Below, one piece after another: positions 1 through 7,640 of a stretch of DNA of 61,781 nt. The position numbers were made by a program, and so were the translations under genes. Every line of letters begins with the position of its first letter. Position 1 is the stretch's first letter. The notes beneath the pieces were generated by a model that saw nothing but the letters and a program-made list of their open reading frames with translations, was not told where the DNA came from and did not search any database. The stretch is from an uncultured Gemmatimonadota bacterium (lineage in GTDB: Bacteria; Latescibacterota; UBA2968; UBA8231), in contig CAITNQ010000473.1 in NCBI GenBank assembly GCA_903893785.1, forward strand, positions 1-61,781. Reading direction: 5' to 3'.

Positions 1-167
1 AGCCCCTTGGCCTCCGCAGGCAGCCCCTTGGCCTCCGCAGGCAGCCCCTTGGCCTCCGCAGGCAGCCCCTTGGCCTCCGCAGGCAGCCCCTTGGCCTCCG
101 CAGGCAGCCCCTTGGCCTCCGTAGGCAGCCCCTTGGCCTCCCCAGGCAACGCCTAGCCTCCCCAGGC
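1..167. repeat. 21-bp tandem repeat array, open at the left edge
   Basis: Seven head-to-tail copies of a 21-bp unit beginning AGCCCCTTGG occupy 1-147. The first five are identical and the next two each carry a single substitution near the unit end. An eighth, degenerate 20-bp copy covers 148-167. The array starts at the first base of the window, so its true length is unknown. It lies just downstream of the rlmH stop. The unit is a multiple of three (minus strand LPAEAKG, plus strand SPLASAG), but the 20-bp copy breaks the frame and no start with a ribosome site precedes it, so I treat it as an intergenic minisatellite. Confidence 0.9.
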
Positions 168-200
168 AGCGCCGCGGGCGCCCAGCGGGGCAACCTGCGG

Positions 201-632
201 CTATTTGTGGTACCGCCCTCCGTGCAGCAGGTCGAAGGACCGATACAGCACTTCAAGCAGAATCAACCGTGTCAGCTGGTGGGAGAAGGTCAACGGCGAT
301 AGCGACCAGCGTTCGTGCAGCTGCAACGCCACCGCCGCCGGCATACCCTCGGCGGCGCCGACGATGAAAACCAGGTGTGCGTGACCCAGGTTCAGCAGTT
401 CGCGAACCCGTGCGGCGCACCCGGCCGAATCGTGCTGCCGGCCCTCCACGCACATCCCGACCCGGTAGCAGCCATGAGCGAATCGGTCGGGCACACCGGC
501 CAGATCGCTCCATTTGCGCACCGTCTGCAGCTCGAACTCGCCGTACCGACGCAGGCGCTGGATGTACTCTCCTTCACAGGCCTCCAGGTTCGGGTTGCGG
601 TTGCGCTGGTATGACAAGACGGTGAGGCGCAC
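201..632 (-). CDS. rlmH: 23S rRNA (pseudouridine1915-N3)-methyltransferase RlmH
   Basis: SPOUT-class methyltransferase that methylates pseudouridine 1915 in helix 69 of 23S rRNA using AdoMet. The 143-residue product is close to the family length of about 155. It shows the AdoMet-site glycine motif VGAAEG (residues 91-96) and the family C-terminus, with LSPLTFSHQLTRL (111-123) followed by a terminal YHK. I chose the GTG at 632 because a GGAGG lies 6 bases upstream (639-643) and family homology begins there; a longer reading to 728 has no homology. It is divergent from the tRNA-Val gene. Confidence 0.93.
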   Translation of the reverse strand: MRLTVLSYQRNRNPNLEACEGEYIQRLRRYGEFELQTVRKWSDLAGVPDRFAHGCYRVGMCVEGRQHDSAGCAARVRELLNLGHAHLVFIVGAAEGMPAAVALQLHERWSLSPLTFSHQLTRLILLEVLYRSFDLLHGGRYHK

Positions 633-738
633 GATCGTCCTCCGGGTGACGGCAACCGGCCGGGCGCCGATGAGCAAGCCGGCGGGGCCGAAGATAGTTC
701 GGCGGCGGCCTGCCGGCCACTCCGCCACACACCCAGCC

Positions 739-767
739 TTGCCCTCTCCTTGGCCAGAGGTTATATT
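739..767 (+). promoter_or_regulatory. Probable promoter of tRNA-Val
   Basis: TTGCCC (739-744), a 17-base spacer and TATATT (762-767) form a sigma-70-type promoter in otherwise GC-rich DNA. The predicted start is roughly 18-20 bases before the tRNA 5' end. Prediction by consensus only. Confidence 0.6.
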
Positions 768-792
768 TGGGGACTCAAAAGCGGCTATGGGT

Positions 793-869
793 GGGCGATT
801 AGCTCAGCTGGTTAGAGTGCCTGCTTGACATGCAGGAGGTCACTGGTTCGATTCCAGTATCGCCCACCA
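793..869 (+). tRNA. tRNA-Val (anticodon GAC)
   Basis: A full cloverleaf can be folded. The acceptor stem is GGGCGAT/ATCGCCC, the anticodon stem CCTGC/GCAGG has loop TTGACAT (anticodon GAC at 827-829), and the T arm is ACTGG-TTCGATT-CCAGT. The 3' CCA (867-869) is encoded in the DNA. It reads GUC and GUU codons. A promoter lies upstream and a hairpin follows immediately, so it is probably transcribed alone. Confidence 0.97.
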
Positions 870-874
870 TCTCG

Positions 875-907
875 GAAGCCCCCCGCCGCCCCGCGGCGGG
901 GGGCTTC
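875..907 (+). terminator. Terminator-like hairpin after tRNA-Val
   Basis: Perfect 14-bp inverted repeat, GAAGCCCCCCGCCG (875-888) and its complement (894-907), with a 5-base loop. It begins 6 bases after the tRNA CCA. The following tract (GCTCTTTCC) is only weakly T-rich. Confidence 0.75.
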
Positions 908-937
908 GCTCTTTCCGTCTGCCCAATGTAAACCAGC

Positions 938-1659
938 TCAATATCTTACAGCGCTCGACCCACCACCTGCCCTGCACCCCTGGTCGGCCCCTACCCAGAG
1001 CCGGCCGTGATCGTCGCTCAGCAGGCAGCTGGCTTCTGCGCTGGGCAGGCCGTCGGCCACCCCGTAGACCGCCAAGTCGATGCCGTCGTAGCACACCGGC
1101 CCACCGCCCGCCATCGCCACCCACAGCATTCCCTCGGCGTCCTCGCAGGTCGCGCCAACGCGGCGCGCCGCAGGCAGGCCATCAGGAATTCCGAGCGACA
1201 GCCAACTCTCCCTTAGCTCCAGGACCTGACCGCACACGGACCACGGCGCCGGCGCGGACCGCCTGCCCAGTGGTCAGAGGCAGATGCAGACCAACCTCGG
1301 CATGGCCCCCGGGGGGCACCTCGACGACTACTGGGTCGCCGCGACCGCGGCCGCTACCGCTGCGGACGGAATACCGCGCCGCCGGCACGGACACCGAGTA
1401 ACCCGGGTCCCAACCGACCCGGAAGCTGGCCGCGAAGTCGCCGCCATCGCGCACCCGGGAGCCGCCTTCGTGCCGGGCCACCTGGTACCGCGTCAGGCCG
1501 GACACCGGCCAGTCGCTCAGGTCGCCGTCGGCAGCGATGCCGTTGACCGGGGCGGGCGATCGCCACAGCACCGTTGTGGGCGGCAGCAGGCGGCACTGCG
1601 CCCGCCAGCACCACCGCTGCCGCCATCAGGCGGAGGGCCACACCTCGACTCAGGGGCAT
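938..1659 (-). pseudogene. Broken gene for an exported propeller-type two-component sensor
   Basis: Three consecutive minus-strand frames carry parts of one protein. The first starts at ATG 1659 behind AAGGAGG (1664-1670) and encodes a signal peptide (MPLSRGVALRLMAAAVV...). The second (about 1571-1182) has a CBM9-like start, DGDLSDWP, followed by DFAASFRVGWD. The third (about 1237-938) contains two Reg_prop-type propeller repeats (DGLPAARRV, GMLWVA, DGLPSAEAS, GRLWVG). At least two frame changes are needed to join them. Intact relatives are long sensors with a periplasmic propeller ahead of a membrane and kinase part; here everything after the second repeat is missing. True decay and assembly errors cannot be told apart from one sequence. 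Confidence 0.7.
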
Positions 1660-2023
1660 CGCGCCTCCTTCCCCTGGTGGACGGGGCTGAGAAGGTCCCC
1701 AAGGCCGGTCATTTGATGGAAAGAGGACCTGCGGGCGCTCTCGGCAGAGGCGCAGGCCGGGTGAATGCCCTCCGGAGCAACGCCCCTGCCTACGGCTGCA
1801 CCTTTCTACCGTCCGGACCTTCGAGCGGGCGAGCCCCTCCGGAGTCGTGCTCCGGCTCGCTGCCACCGGTCCCCGTCCATCGCCACCCCGCAGGACCCCG
1901 CCCAGCACCTACAGCCCCCGACCAACCACGCACCTCAGCCCCCACTCCCCTTGTTCGGCCCCGCCCGATGGCCCTTTGTCCTTCATATCCCTCGTGCTGT
2001 GCGACAGGGCGAGTGACCTCGGC

Positions 2024-2149
2024 GACAGGGGGCCGGCCGTTGGTGTCAAGCACGTGATCGTGAACGGGGTCCCCGTCGTCAGGGACTCCGCCCGTACCGG
2101 CGCGCTGCCCGGGCGAGGATTGGCCCAGACGGTTCGCGGGGCCCACTGA
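2024..2149 (+). pseudogene. C-terminal relic of an N-acyl-D-amino-acid deacylase-like amidohydrolase
   Basis: About 40 residues ending at the TGA at 2147 read GVKHVIVNGVPVVRDSARTG and then ALPGRGL. This is the typical closing strand pair of D-aminoacylase/dihydroorotase-like amidohydrolases (a 'VNG' segment, then 'G.LPGR'). The rest of the enzyme is absent: 1660-2023 shows no homologous frame and I see no other gene there. The relic lies 15 bases before the RidA gene, so it was probably the first gene of a small catabolic operon. Confidence 0.5.
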
Positions 2150-2164
2150 GGAGGAGGCTCAACC

Positions 2165-2629
2165 GTGAACATCGAGGCGAAGCTGCGCGACATGGGCATA
2201 GAGCTCCCGGTGATGCCGGCGCCGACCAGCAAGATCGTCGACTGTCGGCAGGTCGGGACCGTCGTCTACCTGTCGGGCCACGGGCCGCTCAGGACCGACG
2301 GTTCGTGGGTATGCGGCCGCGTCGGGGAGACCGTCTCCGTCGAGGAAGCACGGGCGGCCGCGCGTCTCACCGCCGTCAACCTGCTCGGGACGCTCAAGGT
2401 CCAGGCCGGCGACCTCGACCGGGTCAAGCAGGTCGTGAAGCTGCTGTTCATGGTCAACGCAGCCCCCGGGTTCACGGATTCGCCGGAGGTCGCGGACGGC
2501 TGCTCCGGTCTGCTGGTCGAGGTCTTCGGTGAGGCCGGATTCCATGCACGCTCCGCCTTCGGCGTCGCCTCGCTGTGGGGCGACATCGCCGTCGAGGCGG
2601 AGGTGATCGTCGAACTCAAGGAGCCCTGA
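2165..2629 (+). CDS. RidA/YjgF-family protein
   Basis: A 154-residue member of the RidA (YjgF/YER057c/UK114) superfamily; the namesake hydrolyses reactive enamine/imine intermediates to ketoacids and ammonia. Features include VVYLSGHGPL (about 35-44) and a C-terminal block, ARSAFGVASLWGD followed by AVEAEVIVEL, that forms the trimer-interface cleft. It belongs to the longer subgroup whose members often sit next to amino-acid or amidohydrolase genes. GTG start at 2165 behind GAGGAGG. The stop overlaps the ATG of the aldolase gene (TGATG), so the two were translationally coupled. Substrate unknown. Confidence 0.85.
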   Translation: MNIEAKLRDMGIELPVMPAPTSKIVDCRQVGTVVYLSGHGPLRTDGSWVCGRVGETVSVEEARAAARLTAVNLLGTLKVQAGDLDRVKQVVKLLFMVNAAPGFTDSPEVADGCSGLLVEVFGEAGFHARSAFGVASLWGDIAVEAEVIVELKEP

Positions 2630-3403
2630 TGAGCCCGTTCGCCTGCAAAGAAAGCCTAGCCTGCTGTAAGGCGGGCCAGACGGTGCGTGGCACCAATTTC
2701 GACCTCGGCTCGCCGGCCGTCGTAGAGGCGGCTCTCGCGGTCGGCCCCGATTGGTGCATCCTCGATTGGGAGCATGCGCTGTGGAACGAGATCACGCTGC
2801 AGCAGACTCTGGAGGTGCTCGCCCCGTCTCCCATGTTCGCGGTCGTGCGAACGCCGTTCGTGTCGGGCCCCTGGATCAAGAAGGCCCTCGACTGGGGCGC
2901 GGACGGCGTACTCGTGCCGAACATGCGCACGATGCAGGAGGTCCTCGACTGCATCAGGGAGGCCAAGTACGCTCCTCTTGGACGGCGAGGGGTGGGGCCA
3001 TACCGGCCCAGCGGGTTCTGGGCCGATCTCGATTCCTACGTAAGCTCGGGCAACGAGAACACCATGCTGTGGTTCATTGATCGAGACCGTCGACTTCGTC
3101 GGCATACTCGACGAGGTGTGCGCACTCCCGGGTGCGGACGGGTTCATCGTCGGACGCAACGATCTCGCCCAGTCGCTGGGCAAAGCCTACGCGGAGTGCG
3201 CTGCGGAGACGGACGCGCTCGCCGAGGATGCCATGGCCAAGTGCGTGACCGCCGGGAAGCCGGTGGGGATCTTCGGCGGGACCGGTGAGGACAACCTGCG
3301 CTGGGCGGCGGCCGGGGCCACACTGTTGAACCTGGGCGACGACGCCCAATTCATCCACGACGGACTGGCCCTGGTCGCCAGGGAGCTCGGCGCGGACGAC
3401 TAA
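2629..3403 (+). pseudogene. HpcH/HpaI-family aldolase, frameshifted
   Basis: Class II pyruvate aldolase family (2-oxo-acid aldol cleavage). The first frame (2629 to about 3075) reads through GPDWCILDWEHA and GADGVLVPNMRTMQEV, the expected metal-site and substrate-loop regions. It then runs out of family sequence. The next frame resumes at 3077 with LIETVDFVGILDEV and GADGFIVGRNDLAQSLG and ends at 3403. A net one-base gain near 3073-3078 explains the break, and restoring it gives about 258 residues, the normal length. No slippery heptamer is visible, so programmed frameshifting is unlikely. Either the gene is inactive or a single base was miscalled. Confidence 0.75.
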
Positions 3404-4008
3404 GCGGCCGCTCCTCAGAAGGCGTACTGATCACGCAGCGCCTGCCGCAAGGCGGCCACTGTCAGGTCTGCGTCTCGCGGTACGCTGCGGGGAGCGAGGG
3501 GGCACCGACGTCATGACCCTCGACACCGGCAGGGGGCCCTCTCGCCGATCGGTCGTGCAGGCGGCGGCACGGTGTTCGTCCTCGCCCAAACGCCGGGTGA
3601 GGACGTCCTCTTCTCCGTCCTCTCGGAGTAGGAGACACCACCGCAGCAAAGGTCATTGACAGCAGACGGGCCGGGTGGTGGAAGCAGGCTGTAAGTCAGT
3701 CGTTCGTTCGATGGCCTCCGGGAGCCCGCGGTGTCGGGCAGCACTACCCGACTCGGTACGCGCCTACCTGGACGGGGTGGGCCTGGACTCCCGCGCGCCC
3801 CCCATCACCCCGGCCCGTCTTGTCGCCGCGCCCGGGCTTTTGCTCTTCCTACTTCCCCCGGTGGCGTCACCGGGCGCGCGGCCGTGACGCTGGCATGGAT
3901 CCACGCGGGGCCGGCACTAGCGCTCCGTCTGCTCGCTGGTGGCCGCCAGACGGCATGGTGCGCCCGCTGTCGTATATTGTCTGTGACACCAGACCACGGA
4001 GGCCGTTG
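3404..4008. other. Gene-poor stretch with no supported gene
   Basis: No frame here shows convincing homology. A short minus-strand tail ending at the stop 3415-3417 reads ADLTVAALRQALRDQYAF and looks like a protein C-terminus, but upstream frames do not continue it. A TATATT box at 3973-3978 lies 36 bases before the DUF2442 start and could be its -10 element; no good -35 is visible. Confidence 0.4.
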
Positions 4009-4293
4009 ATGCCCCAGTTGCGTGAAGTACAGGCCCGCCCCGGCTACCGCCTGTGGCTTCGGTACGAAGACGGCGCTCAGGGGGAGGTGGATCTGGCCCA
4101 CCTCGTTGGTCGTGGCGTTTTCGCCGTCTGGGCAGACGAGGCGGCCTTCCGGCGCGTGACCTTGGGCCAGCAGGGCCAGCCCAGGTGGGACGACGACCTG
4201 GATCTGTGCCCCGACTCCCTGTATCTGGCGCTGACCGGCAGGGAGGCAGCCGAGCTGTTCCCAAGTCTCGCTCCGGCCGCCAGCCATGCCTGA
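4009..4293 (+). CDS. DUF2442 domain protein
   Basis: A 94-residue protein beginning MPQLREVQARPGYRLWLRYE and containing GEVDLAHLVGRGVFAVW, the hallmark of DUF2442. The strand-loop-strand continues through WDDDLDLCPDSLYLALTG. The family is small, cytosolic and of unknown biochemistry, and is often encoded beside a DUF4160 gene in a toxin-antitoxin-like layout. ATG at 4009 has ACGGAGG (3996-4002) 6 bases upstream, so the longer reading from 3820 is rejected. The last 8 bases overlap the next gene. Confidence 0.85.
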   Translation: MPQLREVQARPGYRLWLRYEDGAQGEVDLAHLVGRGVFAVWADEAAFRRVTLGQQGQPRWDDDLDLCPDSLYLALTGREAAELFPSLAPAASHA

Positions 4294-4546
4294 GCTGAGT
4301 CGGTTCTACGGGATCATTGTGCGCATGTATTTCGGCGACCACGATCCGCCGCATGTCCACGTCGAGTACAGCGGATCTCAGGCGGTGGTGACCATCGAGA
4401 CGCTCGCGCTCATCGGCGGGACCCTGCCACCGCGCGCGCTGGGTCTGGTGGCAGAATGGGGCCTGCAGCACCGCGCCGAGTTGCTCGCCGCCTGGGCGCG
4501 GGCGAGCCGCCTGGAACAACCCGGTCGCATCCCCCCCTTGCCCTGA
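4286..4546 (+). CDS. DUF4160 domain protein
   Basis: An 86-residue protein matching DUF4160 throughout: MPELSRFYGIIVRMYFGDH, then PPHVHVEY with conserved His, Pro and Tyr, then GTLPPRALGLVAEW. The start overlaps the end of the DUF2442 gene by 8 bases, indicating coupled translation. Such pairs are widespread in mobile or defence-associated gene pools and have been suggested to be toxin-antitoxin modules; nothing here shows which partner, if either, is toxic. The region downstream is mobile-element debris. Confidence 0.87.
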   Translation: MPELSRFYGIIVRMYFGDHDPPHVHVEYSGSQAVVTIETLALIGGTLPPRALGLVAEWGLQHRAELLAAWARASRLEQPGRIPPLP

Positions 4547-4598
4547 CCGGTAACAGCCCCGGCGCAGCGGCACGACCCCGTCGCACCTGTTCCCTCGC

Positions 4599-4849
4599 GA
4601 CGCGCAGTACACCTGCTGCGCGCCGGGGTCGACATCAACACCATCCGCGCCTGGCTTGGCCATGCCTCCCTGGACACCACCAGTGTCTACGCCGCAGTCG
4701 ACCTGGAAATGAAGGCCGAGACGTTGGTCCGTTGCGATCCACCTGCCAACGCCACCGCCAGACGCTGGCACCAGCAACCGGCCCTGATGGCCTTGCTCCG
4801 AGCGCTGGGACACGAGCAAGGAACCCAGGTTATGTTGCCTCACCCGTGA
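4599..4849 (+). pseudogene. C-terminal fragment of a tyrosine recombinase/phage-type integrase
   Basis: The frame ending at TGA 4847 reads HLLRAGVDINTIRAWLGHAS and then LDTTSVYAAVDLEMK. This is the catalytic end of tyrosine recombinases: an H-x-x-R box, a second histidine in LGH, and the nucleophilic Tyr in SVYA. It is followed by a tail typical of plasmid/transposon integrases. No catalytic N-terminal half exists upstream; the frame runs into the DUF4160 end. It faces the transposase fragment across about 10 bases. Confidence 0.75.
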
Positions 4850-4856
4850 GCCATCC

Positions 4857-5489
4857 CTACGCGCACACGCGCCCGGGCTGCCCACACCACATATACGCGG
4901 CCAACACATAATCCAGGTAGGCGACCGGCCCGAGCAGCCCACGGCCGCGGCCCCGCCACAGCGTCGGCGGTACCGCGTTGATCGCTTCCTGCAGCGCCAT
5001 GGCCTCGTCCGCCTTGAACCGCCGACAGAAGTCACCGGCCGTGGTCGGGTCAGGAATCAGCGCCGCGCCCAGCGCCTCCATGTACGCCAGGTCACCCTGC
5101 AGTCGCTCCACGTCCTCCAACCGCGTGCCGCCACACAGGATGCTGTAGGCCGGATTCAACACGTGGTCCGATTCATGGTACGGCAGGTGACGCTTCAGCG
5201 GGTGCAACCGCTGGTCGATCTGTGCTGCCAACCCCAGCCGCGTCACCTGGCGGTGGATCAGGCCGATCCCCCCATGGCCCATCACCTGGGTGGTGCCGCT
5301 CACCTCATAGTGCACCGGGCTACGGCCAAACATCGGCCGCGACTGCGGCCGCCAATGGCCCGCCTGGGCCTGACGCCGCTGCAGCTTCTTTCGTCGCTGA
5401 CCGGTGTTGCGACGGTTCTCGATTACCGGTATCTGTTTCACCGGGAAGGCTTTGTCTGGAGGAGTAGGCGAATTCTTGGCCGAGTTCAC
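4857..5489 (-). pseudogene. IS1380-type transposase, N-terminal part only
   Basis: From ATG 5489 the frame encodes a DDE transposase of IS1380 type, with YEVSGTTQVMGHGGIGLIHR, YHESDHVLN, ILCGGTRLEDVERL and IPDPTTAGDFCRRF. Homology ends at AYLDY, near the place where the first catalytic Asp and the following DGT would be expected. The last 20 or so residues are unrelated and hit a stop at 4857. The remaining catalytic half is missing and the fragment abuts the integrase relic, which suggests deletion or recombination between two elements. I could not identify terminal inverted repeats. Confidence 0.75.
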
Positions 5490-5558
5490 CTAACGCCAGT
5501 AACTATCAGACTTCCCGGTACCTATGTACAGCCCTAACCCAACCCCAACACGCTTTCT

Positions 5559-5765
5559 TTGGGGCTAGGCGAGAATGAGCACGCGGTCGTCGACCCGCTG
5601 CATGTGGACCACTGGCGCTTCTACGTCTTCCCGACCGCCGTCCTGAACCGCCAGCTCCCAGACCAGAGGACGCTAACCTTGCGGTCGCTGCTGCGCCTGA
5701 CACCTGTCGAAGTCCCGTACGGCGCGATCCTCGCCGCCGTGGAGAGTGCCGCCCGGGCTCGGTGA
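5559..5765 (+). pseudogene. C-terminal fragment of an uncharacterised protein
   Basis: A 68-codon frame reads DPLHVDHWRFYVFPTAVLNR and then QRTLTLRSLLRL and VPYGAILAAVES. The FYV-PT-VLN pattern followed by a 'Q.t..L.SL..L' strand resembles the end of a recurrent but uncharacterised bacterial protein family. There is no ribosome site and no N-terminal part, and it lies in mobile-element debris. The family assignment is from memory of the motif and is tentative. Confidence 0.4.
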
Positions 5766-6001
5766 CCTCCTGTCCCGCTCCGGTGCATGCGGCCGTCCCC
5801 GGCCGCTCCTGCGGGCCTGCGCACCGACGTGCCACCAGGTCGGCCCGCCGCGCGCGCCAGGATGTCCGGGCTCGCCCGGCCAGGCCCACGCTCACCCTCA
5901 ACCGCAACGCGTCGCGTGGCCGAAGTCGCCGCATGCGCCCGGCAGGCCGGCGGCCACAGGCACGCCATCTGCGTTGTGGCCATCCGCCCAGTGGCCCACC
6001 G

Positions 6002-6135
6002 CTTCGGTCCTGAAACGGTGATCGGGGCCCGGATCCCATTCCGCGGTCTACGCCAGATCTCCGCAGAGGCCCGCGACGCGGTCGTGCCGGCCCCCACCCC
6101 TGCTGCTGCCAACCCGCCAGGTCCACGCGCGCTGC
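6002..6135 (+). pseudogene. Decayed second copy of the PIN-domain toxin gene
   Basis: The DNA from 6002 aligns with 6621-6755 of the intact PIN gene. FGPETVIGARIPFRGLRQIS is the counterpart of FGPEAVIGALVRFCGLPQVA, followed by a weaker match of AARDAVVPA-type residues to the segment that carries the conserved acid in the intact copy. Upstream (about 5975-6001) the match is patchy and the N-terminal acidic motif cannot be found. No start or stop is in a sensible place. It sits directly upstream of the promoter of the intact AbrB/PIN pair, so it is probably what is left of a tandem duplicate or an older module. Confidence 0.6.
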
Positions 6136-6153
6136 GCCCCCCCGGCCAACCGC

Positions 6154-6198
6154 TTGACGCACGCGCCGCGGCACGCTATCGTCTTACCGTGATCTTAC
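6154..6198 (+). promoter_or_regulatory. Promoter and possible operator of the vapBC-like pair
   Basis: TTGACG (6154-6159), a 17-base spacer and TATCGT (6177-6182) form a good sigma-70 promoter 36 bases before the antitoxin start. Two direct TCTTAC copies (6182-6187 and 6193-6198) are 11 bases apart, one helical turn, covering the start point. That is a plausible site for autoregulation by the AbrB-fold antitoxin. Consensus-based inference. Confidence 0.55.
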
Positions 6199-6217
6199 TA
6201 GGGACGGAGGCGCTGCC

Positions 6218-6469
6218 GTGGACAGCACCCGGTTGTCGAACAAAGGGCAGATCGTCATCCCGCACCGCATCCGGGAGCGCTTCGGCTGGGACGCGGGCGT
6301 GGAGTTCACCGTCGAGCCGATCGAGGGGGGCATCGCGTTGCGGCCCGTAGCCAGGACGCCGGCGACGACCGTCGACGAGGTCTACGGGTGCCTGCCCTAC
6401 AGCGGCCCCAGGAAGTCGCTCAAGGACATGGAGCAAGCCATCGCCCAGGGTGCGAGGCGGCGCCAGTGA
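6218..6469 (+). CDS. AbrB/MazE/SpoVT-fold antitoxin (VapB-like)
   Basis: An 83-residue protein with an N-terminal swapped-hairpin AbrB fold: STRLSNKGQIVIPHRIRERF, then GVEFTVEPIEGGIALRPVA. The tail (about 50-83) would wrap the toxin. GTG start at 6218 with GGAGG at 6206-6210. It overlaps the PIN gene by four bases (GTGA). Antitoxins of this type bind their own promoter, and the paired TCTTAC motifs upstream fit that. Confidence 0.88.
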   Translation: MDSTRLSNKGQIVIPHRIRERFGWDAGVEFTVEPIEGGIALRPVARTPATTVDEVYGCLPYSGPRKSLKDMEQAIAQGARRRQ

Positions 6470-6855
6470 AGGCCATCGACACCAACGTCCTGGTCCGCTT
6501 CCTCGTCGGCGACGACCCGCGCCAGGCGCAGGCGGCGCGCCACCTCATCGAGACAACACCGGTCTGGCTGCCCAAGACCGTGGTCCTCGAAACCGAGTGG
6601 GTCCTGCGCCATGCGTACGGCTTCGGCCCCGAGGCGGTGATCGGCGCCCTGGTCCGGTTCTGCGGCCTGCCGCAGGTCGCCGTCGAGGACGAGAACGCCG
6701 TGGTGCAGGCCCTCACCTGGTCTGCCGCCGGCCTCGACCTCGCCGACGCGCTCCGCCTCGCCTCCAGCCCCGCCGCCGAGGCCTTCTGCACGTTCGACCG
6801 CAAGCTGGCAACCAGGGCTCGACGGGCCGGAGCGATCTCTGTGGAGGCGCTGTAG
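6466..6855 (+). CDS. PIN-domain ribonuclease toxin (VapC-like)
   Basis: A 129-residue PIN-domain protein. The first catalytic acid is in AIDTNVLVRFL (residues 3-13), the second in VVLETEWVL (about 41-49), the third in the LDLADAL block and the last in TFDRKLATRA. VapC toxins cleave tRNA or rRNA when freed from the antitoxin. The GTG start overlaps the antitoxin stop, so expression is coupled. All four acidic positions appear intact, so it is probably active. A decayed copy of the same gene lies 600 bases upstream. Confidence 0.88.
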   Translation: MKAIDTNVLVRFLVGDDPRQAQAARHLIETTPVWLPKTVVLETEWVLRHAYGFGPEAVIGALVRFCGLPQVAVEDENAVVQALTWSAAGLDLADALRLASSPAAEAFCTFDRKLATRARRAGAISVEAL

Positions 6856-7640
6856 AGCGAGGCCGGACGCGCCCAGCGGCGCGGTCCCGGTAACGCATCC
6901 CCCAGGTACAGGATCTGTTACGTGTGTGTTGCTCTCCCTCAGCCAAGCGGTCGGCGTCGCGAATGGCCAGGCCAGGTACGAATGCCCCGCTCCGCACCAC
7001 GTCGGTGCGGAAAAGGTTGGTTAGCGACGCTGCAGAAGCGGCACCCCCGAATAGCGCGCTCAGATCCCCCGCGCTTTTCCTCGCGCCTGTGGCGGCCCGC
7101 GGCTGTTCCACGAGCTCGCCTACGCCTGCCTGGTCGGCTGCCCAAGACGGCCTGCCACTGGCGGTCGCAGTGCTCGTCCTTGTCCCGCGCCCGCCGCAGG
7201 GGCGACCCGCCTGGCTGTCTGTTCGCGCGCAGGACACTCGATGCCACACCCTTGGGGCAGCTCCCCGCCCAGTATTCCATTCACACGCGTCTGCTCAGCG
7301 CCCGGTGTCGTCACGGCCCACCACGAGTACCGGACCACAGCTCTCTCCCGTCTGGTGGGGGTCTTCAGCCGCGACCGCCAGGTCGGCTCCCACCCGCACA
7401 GCGCCCGCCGCGACGGCCTTGCCATCGATGCCAGCCACCGCCCCAAGGACCACGAGTAGCACCTGGCATAGCCCCCCAGCCGGCTGCTCGCCGGGGACGG
7501 GTGCCGGTCACCGCAGTTCGCGCGCCAGCCGGCACCTCAACACGGCGGCACCGGCCGTCGCTGGCCCCTCGTGTCGCCGTGCCCGCGGCCCGGCACCCGT
7601 TGCCCGCCGGCTTCGCCATTCCGTTGAGGAGCGTACTAAC
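6856..7640. other. 785-bp stretch without a recognised gene
   Basis: Several frames are open because the DNA is GC-rich, but none has family signatures. A minus-strand frame ending at the stop 7295-7297 reads VAAGAVRVGADLAVAAEDPH and then SCGPVLVVGRDDTGR, and has protein-like composition. It has no start or continuation and may be a relic. The last 20 bases hold GAGGAG, the ribosome site of the next gene. Confidence 0.4.

Noticed and set aside
1..167. CRISPR-like reading of the left-edge repeats
   Set aside because: Units are directly abutting with no spacers, so it is a simple tandem array.
1..200. Minus-strand LPAEAKG repeat protein gene
   Set aside because: The 20-bp unit breaks the frame and no start with a ribosome site is present; kept only as a repeat.
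3073..3078. Programmed frameshift in the HpcH/HpaI gene
   Set aside because: No slippery heptamer or downstream stem is visible; a plain indel or sequencing error is more likely.
6924..7640. 239-codon extension of the URO-D-like gene
   Set aside because: Low-complexity composition and no homology; GAGGAG precedes the ATG at 7641.
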